The position numbers and the translations under genes were made by a program. 48,940 nucleotides of DNA from a virus: positions 1 through 48,940 of the IMG/VR virus record IMGVR_UViG_3300044701_000487; one strand, given 5' to 3'. Below are positions 1 to 8,508 of this stretch, in pieces (within the stretch, counting starts at the first letter, position 1; each line of letters begins with the position of its first letter). The notes under the pieces were generated by a model, which was not told the origin of the DNA, ran no database searches, and worked only from the letters and a program-made list of their open reading frames with translations.

Positions 1-194
1 TGGTGAATTCGAATCTCGATATTGATCTAGGCATCAGCCGCGCAACTTGGTTTGAGTCCAGCGCGTCTCACGCAAAGACTCCCCTTTCCCCGCCAACGAG
101 GCAACCGATCAGACTACCCTCCAGGACAGCGTTTTGGGGATAGTGTCAACCAAGACTGTAAACCTGTAACATCGGTTCACATCAACGGCATCCC
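1..194 (+). promoter_or_regulatory. Leader of the first terminase gene, possible promoter
   Basis: No gene is recognised here. A weak sigma70-like arrangement is visible: TTGGGG at 134-139, a 17-nt spacer and TGTAAA at 157-162, about 30 nt before the GTG start of the small terminase gene. In lambda-type phages the packaging site (cos) lies just upstream of the small terminase gene, so this stretch could hold it. I see no clear repeat array that would prove this. Confidence 0.25.
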
Positions 195-731
195 GTGCCG
201 CTCATCACCAAGTCAGAGGCGGCCGACGCGCTGGGCGTGTCCCGCACGGCGGTCTACAAGGCGATCAAGCAGGGCCGGCTGCCGGTCGTGCGGACCTCTG
301 ATGGCAAGGAGCTGATCAAGTCCGAGACGCTGCGCGAGGACTGGTTTGCCAACACCATGGCCAAAATCGGCGTCGGCCCCAAGCCGCCGATGGGCGAGAC
401 CGCCTTTCCTCCAGAGCGACCCAAACGAGACCGATCACTCACCGAACCCGAACCTGGGGACATTGTCCCCGAGTACAACGAAAGCCGTGCTCGCACCGAG
501 TACCTCAAGGCTGAGCTGCTCGAGCTGGAGCGCAAGGAAAAAGAAGGGCTGCTGGTTCGAGCGGCCGAGGTGGAAGCCAAGTGGGTTGAGGTGATCACAA
601 TCAGCCGCACCAAGGTGCTCGGCGTAGCCAGCAAGGCGAAGCAGCGGATCCCCGATCTCACCCAGGACCAGATCGCGATTTTGGAGGACATCGTGCGCGA
701 GGCGCTCGAGGAGCTGGCAAGCGATGGCTGA
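195..731 (+). CDS. Small terminase subunit, lambda Nu1-like
   Basis: A 178-residue protein starting at GTG. Residues 1-45 form a winged-HTH of the excisionase/Nu1 type (SEAADALGVSRTAVYKAIKQ), which in this family recognises the packaging site. The middle is a proline-rich linker, and a charged helical region around residues 95-130 would mediate oligomerisation and contact with the large subunit. The last codons overlap the large terminase start (ATGGCTGA), which suggests translational coupling. Position directly before a GpA-type terminase supports the assignment. The start codon is not backed by a good ribosome binding site. Confidence 0.85.
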   Translation: MPLITKSEAADALGVSRTAVYKAIKQGRLPVVRTSDGKELIKSETLREDWFANTMAKIGVGPKPPMGETAFPPERPKRDRSLTEPEPGDIVPEYNESRARTEYLKAELLELERKEKEGLLVRAAEVEAKWVEVITISRTKVLGVASKAKQRIPDLTQDQIAILEDIVREALEELASDG

Positions 732-2577
732 CATCAACGACATCGCAAAGGCTGCGCTGCAGGCGTGGAAGCCACCGGAGAAGCTGACGCTGAGCGAGTG
801 GGCTGACCGGTATTTCTACTTGTCGGCTGAGTCCAGCGCTGAGGCCGGCCGCTGGCACACGCTGCCTTACCAGAAGGGCATCATGAACGCGATCACGGAT
901 CCGTCGATCGAGCAGATCTCGGTGATGAAGAGCGCCAGGGTCGGCTACACCAAGTGTCTGAACGCCTGCATCGCGTTCCACATCCACCAGGATCCCTGCC
1001 CGATGATGCTGGTGCAGCCGACGATCGAGGACGCCCAGGGCTACTCGAAAGAGGAGATTGCGCCGATGCTGCGCGACGTGCCGGTGCTCAAGGGGTTGGT
1101 GAGCGACAGCAAGGCAAAGGACGGCGCCAACACGATCCTGCAGAAGCAGTATCCGGGTGGAACGCTCGGCCTGGTGGGCGCCAACAGCCCGCGTGGCTTC
1201 CGCCGTGTCAGCCGACGGATCGTGATGTTCGACGAGACGGACGGCTACCCACCGAGTGCCGGCCCCGAGGGCGACCAGATCAAGCTCGGCATCCGACGGA
1301 CGGAGTATTACTGGAACCGCAAGATCGTGGCTGGGTCGACACCGACCCTGAAGGATGCAAGTCGGATCGAGCGACTGTTCAGCCAGGGCGACCAGCGTCG
1401 GTATTTCGTGCCCTGCCCCGACTGCGGGCACATGCAATATCTGAAGTGGGCGAACATGCGCTGGGACGATCAGCTGTCGCCAGTGAATTACGTCTGCGAG
1501 AGTTGCGGCGTTCTGATTCCGCATTCCAAGAAGCGCTGGATGGTGGAGCGCGGCCAGTGGCGAGCGACGGCACCGGGCAACGGCAAGCACGCGAGCTTCC
1601 ACATCTGGGCGGCCTACAGCTATTCACCAAACGCGAGCTGGGACAACCTGCGTGATGAATTTCTTGAGGCGAAGTCTGATCCTGAGGCGCTGAAGACGTT
1701 CGTCAACACCGTCTTAGGTGAATCCTGGGAGGACGATTACGCGGCGAAGGTGGGCGCCGACAGCCTGCTGGAGCGTGCGGAGTTCTACGAAAGCCAGATG
1801 GTGCCGGCTGAAGCATCAGCAATCACGATCGGCTGCGACGTGCAGGACAACAGGCTCAGCCTGTCGATCTGGGCGTGGGGCCGCGAAGAAGAAGGCTGGC
1901 TTATCGATCGCCAGGTGATCCATGGCGACCCGAGCCGACCGGAGCCATGGAAGCAGCTGGATGAGATCTTGCTGCAGCCGTTCAAGCATGCGCTGGGCGC
2001 TGAAATCAGGCCGGACGTGGTCTGCATCGACTCTGGCGGTCACCACACGATGGAGGTGTACCAGTACGCCCGCGAACGGCAGAACATGGGCGTGATCGCG
2101 ATCAAGGGCCAGAGCCAGAAGGGTAAGCCACCGATCGGCAAGCCATCGAAGGTTGATTTGAACCACAAGGGCCGTGCGCTCAAGAAAGGGGCGGAGGTCT
2201 ACCCGGTCGGATCCGACACCGTGAAGAGCCTGCTGTTTGGACGGTTGAAGCACAACGAACCTGGGCCGGGCTACCTGCACTTCTACGCAGAAGCCGGCAA
2301 GGAGTATTTCGAGGAGTTGACAGCAGAAAAGCAGATCACCCGATTCGTTCGCGGTTACCCCGAGAGAGTTTGGGTAAAGAAATCGAGCCAGCGCAATGAG
2401 GCATTGGACGAGCTTGTTTATGCGTACGCAGGATTAAATCGGCTGTACCAGCGGTACGACCGAAGAACCATCTGGGATCAACTGGAGAAACGGCTCGAAA
2501 AGCCCGTAGAAAGGGAGCGAAAGGCCCCGCTAAGATCTAACAAGGCTCCAAAACGGAGTTTTGTCCGCCAGTGGTGA
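724..2577 (+). CDS. Large terminase subunit, lambda GpA family
   Basis: A 617-residue ATPase-nuclease that would drive DNA into the prohead and cut concatemers. The GpA-type Walker A variant is at residues 68-77 (MKSARVGYTK) and a Walker B at 166-175 (IVMFDETDGY, D170 and E171 acidic pair). A Cys4 pattern follows (CPDCG and CESCG, about 30 residues apart). The C-terminal half carries nuclease-like acidic strands (GCDVQDNRLS and VCIDSGGHH). Length is close to lambda gpA (about 640). It is unrelated in type to the second large terminase at 21867-23207. Confidence 0.95.
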   Translation: MADINDIAKAALQAWKPPEKLTLSEWADRYFYLSAESSAEAGRWHTLPYQKGIMNAITDPSIEQISVMKSARVGYTKCLNACIAFHIHQDPCPMMLVQPTIEDAQGYSKEEIAPMLRDVPVLKGLVSDSKAKDGANTILQKQYPGGTLGLVGANSPRGFRRVSRRIVMFDETDGYPPSAGPEGDQIKLGIRRTEYYWNRKIVAGSTPTLKDASRIERLFSQGDQRRYFVPCPDCGHMQYLKWANMRWDDQLSPVNYVCESCGVLIPHSKKRWMVERGQWRATAPGNGKHASFHIWAAYSYSPNASWDNLRDEFLEAKSDPEALKTFVNTVLGESWEDDYAAKVGADSLLERAEFYESQMVPAEASAITIGCDVQDNRLSLSIWAWGREEEGWLIDRQVIHGDPSRPEPWKQLDEILLQPFKHALGAEIRPDVVCIDSGGHHTMEVYQYARERQNMGVIAIKGQSQKGKPPIGKPSKVDLNHKGRALKKGAEVYPVGSDTVKSLLFGRLKHNEPGPGYLHFYAEAGKEYFEELTAEKQITRFVRGYPERVWVKKSSQRNEALDELVYAYAGLNRLYQRYDRRTIWDQLEKRLEKPVERERKAPLRSNKAPKRSFVRQW

Positions 2578-3181
2578 GGCCGTGAAGATTCCTTCCAAAA
2601 TCCGGGCAGGTGACACGGTCGTGTGGCGCGACGAGCCCACTGTGGACGTGTTTGGAGCGCCGATCGACGGCAGCAACCACGGCCTGACCTACTACCTGCG
2701 CACGAATCACAACCACCAAGGCGCCACGGTGGCTGGTGTGACGGTGGTGGGCACGCCGGCCGGCAGCGGCTGGACGTTCACGATTTCGTCGGCGACCACT
2801 GCGGGCTTTATCGCCGGTGACTGGTACTTCCAGGCGGTGGCGACCGCCAACGTGGGCGGCGCGAAGACCACGATCGGCAGCGGTTCGCTGACAGTTGAGG
2901 CGAACCTTGCTTATGCGGGCCAGCCAAGCGCGTTTGATGGCCGGTCGCAGGCGCAGAAGGATCTGGATGCAGTGCAGGCAGCAATTCGCAGCCTGATGAA
3001 TGGCGGTGCAGTGCAGGAGTACCGGATCGGTACTCGCAACCTGAAGCGCTATGACCTAGCCGAGCTGCTGGCGCTTGAGTCACGGCTCAAGGCCGTGGTT
3101 GCCCGTGAGAACAAGGCGGCAATGATCGCCAATGGTCTTGGCAACCCGCACAACATGTATGTCCGCTTTGGTGGCCGCTGA
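2561..3181 (+). CDS. Head-tail joining protein, gpW-like C-terminus
   Basis: A 206-residue protein if TTG 2561 is used; GTG 2582, 5 nt after the terminase stop, is an equally plausible start. The N-terminal two thirds looks like an immunoglobulin-like beta domain (AGDTVVWRD, then alternating Thr/Val strands). The last 75 residues follow the lambda gpW pattern: an Ala-rich helix (DLDAVQAAIRSLMNGGAVQ), two short strands (EYRIGTRNLKRY) and a second helix (DLAELLALESRLKAVVARE). gpW completes the head and forms the tail-binding surface. The order A-W-B (terminase, this gene, portal) matches lambda. The extra N-terminal domain is not in lambda gpW. Confidence 0.75.
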   Translation: MSASGEAVKIPSKIRAGDTVVWRDEPTVDVFGAPIDGSNHGLTYYLRTNHNHQGATVAGVTVVGTPAGSGWTFTISSATTAGFIAGDWYFQAVATANVGGAKTTIGSGSLTVEANLAYAGQPSAFDGRSQAQKDLDAVQAAIRSLMNGGAVQEYRIGTRNLKRYDLAELLALESRLKAVVARENKAAMIANGLGNPHNMYVRFGGR

Positions 3182-4797
3182 TGGGACTCCGCACTCGCGT
3201 AATGACCGCCCTGGGATTCGGGCCAAAGCCGCAGCCGGAGCAGCCGCGACGCCGGCGTCGCACCTATGCCGGTGCGATCATCAACCGGCTGACCAGCGAC
3301 TGGATCAGCAACGGCACCAGCGCTGACGCTGAGATCAAGACCAGCCTGCGCAAGCTGCGAGATCGCTCGCGCCAGATGGTGCGGGACAACCCGTACGCCC
3401 GGCAGGCCAAGCGGACGACGCAGATCAACGTGGTCGGCCAGGGCGTCAAGCTGCAGTCACAGGTGATGAGCCTGCGCGGCAATAAGCGCGATGACCGGAT
3501 CAATGGCCTGATTGAAGCGAAGTGGGAGCGTTGGTGCCGCAAGGATCACTGCGATGTGGCGGGCAAGAGCAGCTTCCACATGCTCGAGTGGCTAGCTGTT
3601 GGCGCGCTGCCTGAGAGCGGTGAGGTGCTGTTCAGGATCCACCGCAAGCCGTTCGGCGGCAGCAAGGTTCCGATGGCGCTGGAGATCATCGAAAGCGACC
3701 TGCTCGACGACGAGTACAACGGTGCGGTGAGCGCCAAGGGCAATGAATGGCGGATGGGGGTCGAGATCGATCGCTATGGCCGCCCGGTGCAGTATGCGTT
3801 CCTGACCCGCCACCCAGGCGACTATTGGTTCCAGGGAGCGACTGAAAAGGCGACGGTGAAGCACGTCTTTCTGCCGGCCAAGGATGTCATCCACCTTTTC
3901 GTGCCTGAACGCCCAAACCAGCACCGTGGAGTGCCCTGGTTCGCGCCGATCATCACCGATGCGCACCAGCTGGCCGGCTACGAAGAGGCTGCGGTGGTCC
4001 GTGCTCGCAGTGCAGCGTCGCTGATGGGCTTTGTGACCTCGCCAGAAGGTGAGCTTGAGGCTGATGATGTTGAGAACGGCCAACGAATCAGCGAGTTCGA
4101 GCCGGGCGTGTTCAAGTATTTGGATCCGGGCCAGTCGGTGATCGTGCCGGATCTGAAGTCACCGGATGCGCAGTATGAGGACTTCGTGCGTGCCAAGACC
4201 AGGCGCTTTGCTTCGGGCTTTGGCTGCAGTTACGAGACCCTCTCGAGGGACTTCTCTGAGACCAACTACTCCAGCAGCCGCCTGAGCCTACTCGAGGACC
4301 GCGACCACTGGAAGGTGGTGCAGCAGTACCTGATCGAAAACTTCCACATGCGGGTGTTCCGCGAGTGGATGGATGTGGCGGTGCTGAGCGGCGAGCTGGC
4401 GCTGCCCGACTATGAGCTGCGGCCCGAGCGTTATGACAGCCCGAAATGGCTGGCGCGTGGCTGGAGCTGGGTCGACCCGCTGAAGGAAGTCAAGGCTTAC
4501 CGCGAGATGGAAGCGGCGGGCTATATGACCAAGGCTCAGATCTGCGCCCAGCTGGGCGGCGATCTGGATGAGAACCTTCAGCAGATCGCCCGAGAACGGA
4601 AGACTGCTACCGATCTCGGCGTCCAGCTTGATGCCGACATGAACCCGGCTGCTCTCGCCCCCCAGGAGCAGCCGGTAGGCGGGGAGGCTGCGAGCCCCAC
4701 GGATGAGCCTCCCCGCCGGCCTGCAAGATCGCGTCGCAAGAAAGCGTCTAAGGTAGATGAAGTTCAATCTGAGCGTCCAGAGGGACCGCTTAACTGA
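3181..4797 (+). CDS. Portal protein, lambda gpB type
   Basis: A 538-residue portal of the lambda family. The dodecameric ring would sit at one capsid vertex, dock the terminase and pass DNA. Typical features are an N-terminal arginine-rich strip, NPYARQAKRTTQINVVGQGV, the central SGEVLFRIHR and IESDLLDDEYNG strands, the VPERPNQHRGVPWFAPII segment and the Ser-rich SETNYSSSRLSLLEDRDHW clip/stem segment. The C-terminus is disordered and basic. The gene overlaps both neighbours by one base (TGATG), consistent with a single late transcript. Confidence 0.95.
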   Translation: MGLRTRVMTALGFGPKPQPEQPRRRRRTYAGAIINRLTSDWISNGTSADAEIKTSLRKLRDRSRQMVRDNPYARQAKRTTQINVVGQGVKLQSQVMSLRGNKRDDRINGLIEAKWERWCRKDHCDVAGKSSFHMLEWLAVGALPESGEVLFRIHRKPFGGSKVPMALEIIESDLLDDEYNGAVSAKGNEWRMGVEIDRYGRPVQYAFLTRHPGDYWFQGATEKATVKHVFLPAKDVIHLFVPERPNQHRGVPWFAPIITDAHQLAGYEEAAVVRARSAASLMGFVTSPEGELEADDVENGQRISEFEPGVFKYLDPGQSVIVPDLKSPDAQYEDFVRAKTRRFASGFGCSYETLSRDFSETNYSSSRLSLLEDRDHWKVVQQYLIENFHMRVFREWMDVAVLSGELALPDYELRPERYDSPKWLARGWSWVDPLKEVKAYREMEAAGYMTKAQICAQLGGDLDENLQQIARERKTATDLGVQLDADMNPAALAPQEQPVGGEAASPTDEPPRRPARSRRKKASKVDEVQSERPEGPLN

Positions 4798-7049
4798 TGG
4801 ACGAACTCAAAGAACAACTCGAGGCATCGGAAGAAGAGCGTGCAATGCACGATCTGACGGACGAGCAAGTGGCTGCGATCGGCGAAACTGTCGCTGAAGT
4901 GGTAGCCGAGCACATGGCCGAAGTGGTCGAGGATGTGATCGAAACGCTTGCTGGCGAAGAGACCGAATCCGAGGAGTACGCCGAGAAAGGCGCTGAGGAA
5001 ATGCCGATGGCAGCCGAGCGTGCCAAGCCTGGCGACCTGAAGACCGGTGATTTTGTTAGCTGGAACAGCTCTGGCGGTCGCGCCCGTGGCCGAATCGAGC
5101 ACATCATGCGCGAAGGCACGCTTGGTGTGCCGGACAGCGAATTCAGCATCGAGGCGAGCGAGGAAGACCCTGCTGCTTTGATTCGAATTTTCCGCGAAAG
5201 CACCGAGGGCTGGGAAGCGACTGAGACAATGGTCGGTCACCGCTTCAGCACCCTGACCAAGATTGACGCACTTCGCTCCATGGAGGGCAAGTACCAGCGG
5301 ACCGAGGTCACTGCATTTGCAGAGGTCGAAGACCGCTCGTTTGAATTCCCCTTCAGCTCTGAATACCCCGTGGCCCGGTACTTCGGAAACGAAGTACTGA
5401 GCCATGAGGGTGACGCCGCTGATCTGAGCCGTCTTAATGACGGTGCTCCGCTTCTCTTCAACCACAACCCTGACCGGGTGGTGGGTGTCGTTGAGCGGGC
5501 ATGGATCGACGGCGATAAGAAGCGCGGCTACGTCAAGGTCCGCTTCTCCCGCAACAGCTTCGCCAAGGAAGTGATGGCTGATGTCAAGGATGGCGTTCTT
5601 CGGGGCGTCAGCTTTGGTTATGCCATCGACAAGATGGAGGAGCGTGGCGACAACTTCGTAGCCACTCGTTGGAGTCCGTACGAAGTCTCGGTTGTTAGTG
5701 TGCCTGCAGATCCGACTATCGGAATCGGCCGGTCGCTTGCGATCGACTCTGCGGCCACCGCCGCATCACCAACCCCTCAAGAACCTGAGGTTCACATGGA
5801 GAACACCACCCCTGACGTGGAGGTGATCCGGTCCAAGGCCGTCGAGGCCGAGCGTAGCCGTATCGCTTCCATCACCGCCCTCGGCGACAAGCACGGCATG
5901 ACCGAGCTTGCACGTGAGCTCATCGACGGTGGCCGCAGCCTCGACGAGGCCCGTGCTGCCTTCCTCGAAAAAATCGACACCCGCAGCACCAAAGTGGAGC
6001 ACCGCATCGAATCGACCTCCGAGGTCGGCCTCAACGAGAAAGAGACCCGCAGCTATTCCTTCCTGCGTGCTCTGAACTATCTCGCCAACCCTGGCGACAA
6101 GCAGGCTGCTGAAGCCGCCGCTTTCGAGCGCGAGGTTTCTGACGCTGCTGCCAAGGCTTACGGCAAGCCCGCCAACGGTCTGATGGTGCCCAACGAGGTG
6201 CTTCGTCGTGACCTCGCCACCTCCCCTGCCACTGCTGGCGGCAACCTAGTTGCCACCGACCTGCTGGCTGGTTCGTTCATCGAGCTGCTCCGCAACAAGC
6301 TGGCTCTGGCCAACGTGGGCGCCACCGTGCTCAACGGCCTCCAGGGCAACATCGCTATCCCCAAGCAGACCGGCGCTGCCACTGCTTACTGGGTGGGTGA
6401 AGGCAATGCTCCTACCGAGAGCCAAGAGACCCTCGGACAGGTGACAATGTCGCCAAAAACCGTTGGCGCTTTCGTCGACTACTCGCGTCGCCTGCTGCTC
6501 CAGAGCTCCATCGACGTGGAGCAGATGGTGCGCAACGACCTGGCTCGCGTGATCGCCCTCGAGATCGACCGCGCTGGCATCTACGGCTCCGGCTCCAGCA
6601 ACCAGCCCCTCGGCCTGGTGAACACTGTCGGCATCAACACCAAGGCTCTGACCGGCTACGGCACCTTTGCCGAGCTGATCGACATGGAGACCGAGGTGGC
6701 CAAGGACAACGCCGACGCCGGCTCGCTGTTCTACCTGATGAACGCTGCTGCCCGCGGCGCTCTGAAGTCCACCGCCAAGTCTGCCTCTGCCGTGGCCGCT
6801 GGCTTCGTGTACGAGAACAATGAAGTGAACGGCTATCCCGCCGTGATCTCCAACCAGCTGGCCTTCGATGACATCATCTTCGGTGCCTTCGACCAGATGA
6901 TCATGGGCCTGTGGTCCGGTCTGGATCTGACCCTCGATCCTTATGCCGGCGCCACCAGCGGCACCGTTCGCATCATTGCTCTGCAGGATGTGGACTTCGC
7001 TGTGAAGCAAGCTGGCGCCTTCTGCTACGGCACCGGCGCTCTGTCCTGA
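4797..7049 (+). CDS. Fused prohead protease and HK97-fold major capsid protein
   Basis: A 750-residue fusion. Residues 1-75 are very acidic and scaffold-like. Residues 77-156 form a tudor/SH3-like DUF2945-type domain (TGDFVSWNSSGG, then DPAALIRIF). Residues 165-310 resemble a U35-type prohead serine protease, with likely catalytic H223 (FNHNPDRVVG), S272 (RGVSFGYAI) and possibly E296 (YEVSVVSVPADP). From about residue 345 comes a charged delta-like helix (RSRIASITALGDKHGM), then from about 400 an HK97-type capsid domain ending in VRIIALQDVDFAVKQAGAF. Protease and capsid are separate genes in HK97, and a fusion implies self-cleavage after assembly. Strong C/G third-position preference is evident by eye. 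Confidence 0.92.
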   Translation: MDELKEQLEASEEERAMHDLTDEQVAAIGETVAEVVAEHMAEVVEDVIETLAGEETESEEYAEKGAEEMPMAAERAKPGDLKTGDFVSWNSSGGRARGRIEHIMREGTLGVPDSEFSIEASEEDPAALIRIFRESTEGWEATETMVGHRFSTLTKIDALRSMEGKYQRTEVTAFAEVEDRSFEFPFSSEYPVARYFGNEVLSHEGDAADLSRLNDGAPLLFNHNPDRVVGVVERAWIDGDKKRGYVKVRFSRNSFAKEVMADVKDGVLRGVSFGYAIDKMEERGDNFVATRWSPYEVSVVSVPADPTIGIGRSLAIDSAATAASPTPQEPEVHMENTTPDVEVIRSKAVEAERSRIASITALGDKHGMTELARELIDGGRSLDEARAAFLEKIDTRSTKVEHRIESTSEVGLNEKETRSYSFLRALNYLANPGDKQAAEAAAFEREVSDAAAKAYGKPANGLMVPNEVLRRDLATSPATAGGNLVATDLLAGSFIELLRNKLALANVGATVLNGLQGNIAIPKQTGAATAYWVGEGNAPTESQETLGQVTMSPKTVGAFVDYSRRLLLQSSIDVEQMVRNDLARVIALEIDRAGIYGSGSSNQPLGLVNTVGINTKALTGYGTFAELIDMETEVAKDNADAGSLFYLMNAAARGALKSTAKSASAVAAGFVYENNEVNGYPAVISNQLAFDDIIFGAFDQMIMGLWSGLDLTLDPYAGATSGTVRIIALQDVDFAVKQAGAFCYGTGALS

Positions 7050-7051
7050 GC

Positions 7052-8068
7052 ATGATCGCTGGGCTGATTCAGGCCAAGCGAAACTACAACCCCTCCCTGG
7101 TTCGCACCGGGGAGGGCTTTCTCTTGGCATACCGGTCTGAGCCGGAAAACTTCAAGGTCAGCGAGATCGTGCTGGCCGAGATGGATGGCGCGCGGAATGT
7201 ACTGCGCAATCAACGGCTGAAGGTGCCGAGCGTCGAAAAGGGCTGCTCGCTGGAAGATCCGCGACTGTTCTGGTTCGACGGCGAGATCTACATCGCCTTT
7301 TCCATCGCCCGGTATGGGCTGGAGAAAGGCTGGAAGTGCGTGCAGGCGTATGGCCGGCTGGCGAAAAAGGGCCGCAGCTGGACCGTATCCACAATGTGGA
7401 TACCGAAGTACGGCGCCAACGACTGGAGCAGCAAGGAAAAGAACTGGACGTTCTTCGAGGCCGAGGGTGCGCTGCGGTGCATCTACGACATGGGCGCTGC
7501 TGGCTGGACGGTGCTCGAGCTCGAGGGCGACGAGGTGGTGCAGGAATGGCGCAGTGCGCCGCTGCGCTGGCGTTGGGGGCGGATGAGTGGCGGCACGCCG
7601 GCAGTCGACTGGCAGGGGCAGAAGCTGACGATGTTCCACAGCTGGGAGAAGCACCCACGACGCAGTCGGCTATACCACGCGGCATGGCTGACTTTCGGGG
7701 CGAAGGCGCCACACGCACCAATGATGCTGTCGACTGGACCGGTGCTGACGGCCAAGGAAGAGTGGGGTGCGCCGGAGACCACGCAGGGCTGGCAGCCGCT
7801 GTGCGTGTTTCCGGGCGGGCTGGAGGTGTCTGGGCGGAAAGCGTTGATTGCCTATGGGCGCAACGACCTTGATTGCGCGATTGATGCGATCCGCGTAGAG
7901 CAGCTGCGCCAGATTGCGCCGGCAGTGAGCGCTCGTGGAGAGGTGCGCATTCGCCTCACCGGTGACGTGATGATCAAGGGGCAGCCAGCCTGGACGGGCA
8001 CTGAGGTTGCAGTGCTGGCGAGCGATGCGGCTAGCCTGATTGCACGACAGAAGGCGGTGCCGTTGTGA
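7052..8068 (+). CDS. Five-bladed beta-propeller, glycosidase (GH130/GH43-like) protein
   Basis: A 338-residue protein starting at ATG 7052, 3 nt after the capsid stop; the open frame extends further upstream but inside the capsid gene. Motifs recall GH130/GH43-like propellers: NPSLVRTGEGFLLAYR, SLEDPRLFWFDGEIYIAFS, NWTFFEAEGALRCIYDM and GGTPAVDW followed by FHSWEKHPRRSRLYHAAW. The last 45 residues (RIRLTGDVMIKGQPAWTGTE onward) look like a small phage head domain that is often a stand-alone protein. Activity is not proven: the acidic residue in EDPRLF is present, but I cannot assign a full catalytic set. Its place between capsid and head-tail joiner suggests a virion component acting on cell-surface glycans, or a decoration protein. 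Confidence 0.65.
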   Translation: MIAGLIQAKRNYNPSLVRTGEGFLLAYRSEPENFKVSEIVLAEMDGARNVLRNQRLKVPSVEKGCSLEDPRLFWFDGEIYIAFSIARYGLEKGWKCVQAYGRLAKKGRSWTVSTMWIPKYGANDWSSKEKNWTFFEAEGALRCIYDMGAAGWTVLELEGDEVVQEWRSAPLRWRWGRMSGGTPAVDWQGQKLTMFHSWEKHPRRSRLYHAAWLTFGAKAPHAPMMLSTGPVLTAKEEWGAPETTQGWQPLCVFPGGLEVSGRKALIAYGRNDLDCAIDAIRVEQLRQIAPAVSARGEVRIRLTGDVMIKGQPAWTGTEVAVLASDAASLIARQKAVPL

Positions 8069-8508
8069 TTACCGAAGACCTCAGCCTCTTTTTGGAAGAC
8101 TTCGGGGTCGTCTGCACTTCTGGTGCGGTGACTGCCAAGGGCATCCTCGACATGCCGAGCCAGGTAGTAGCTGACGGCATGGTGCTGACCACCGACTACA
8201 AGCTGACGGTGCGAACGGCCGACTTTGGCGGCCTGTTGTATGGCGACGGCGTCACGGTAGACGGGGTTAACTATCAAGTTCGCGAGGCGATGAAGATCGA
8301 TGATGGTGCGTTCACTGATCTGATGCTGACGAGGCTGGCACCCGAGAGCAGCGCACCGGGCCAGGATCCGCGTGAGTTTGGGCTGGATGATCTGTCCGGC
8401 ATTGATCTGATTGATCCAGAGCCTGGAGAAAGCCTGGTCTACGACGGCACAAAATGGACTGACGCAACACCTGAAGCTGGTAACCTAGACGGAGGGACGT
8501 TTAACTAG
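8065..8508 (+). CDS. Head-tail joining protein, lambda gpFII-like
   Basis: A 147-residue protein starting at GTG, overlapping the previous stop (GTGA). Residues 1-95 fit the gpFII-type beta-barrel head-tail joiner: LEDFGVVCTSGAVTAKGILD, a central TDYKLTVRTADFGGL, then YQVREAMKIDDGAF and a final DLMLTRL strand. The C-terminal 50 residues are a low-complexity acidic tail ending in LDGGTFN. The same ending closes the unrelated gene at 47753-48001, and both are followed by the same fibre gene. That makes this gene the likely junction between the first head module and the shared fibre module. Confidence 0.6.
   Translation: MITEDLSLFLEDFGVVCTSGAVTAKGILDMPSQVVADGMVLTTDYKLTVRTADFGGLLYGDGVTVDGVNYQVREAMKIDDGAFTDLMLTRLAPESSAPGQDPREFGLDDLSGIDLIDPEPGESLVYDGTKWTDATPEAGNLDGGTFN

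Noticed and set aside
52-315. Rightward open frame before and over the small terminase start
   Set aside because: Arg/Ser/Pro-rich composition typical of a shadow frame in GC-rich DNA, no start context, and most of it overlaps the clear Nu1-like gene.
658-1602. Long leftward open frame of 314 codons opposite the large terminase
   Set aside because: A GC-rich coding strand gives long antisense open frames. The translation is His/Arg/Leu-rich with no motif, unlike the antisense frame in the intein, which shows a recognisable fold.
6246-7130. Leftward open frame of 294 codons opposite the capsid gene
   Set aside because: Gly/His/Val/Gln-rich shadow of a codon-biased capsid gene with no domain signature. 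Rejected by the same test that the intein antisense frame passes.
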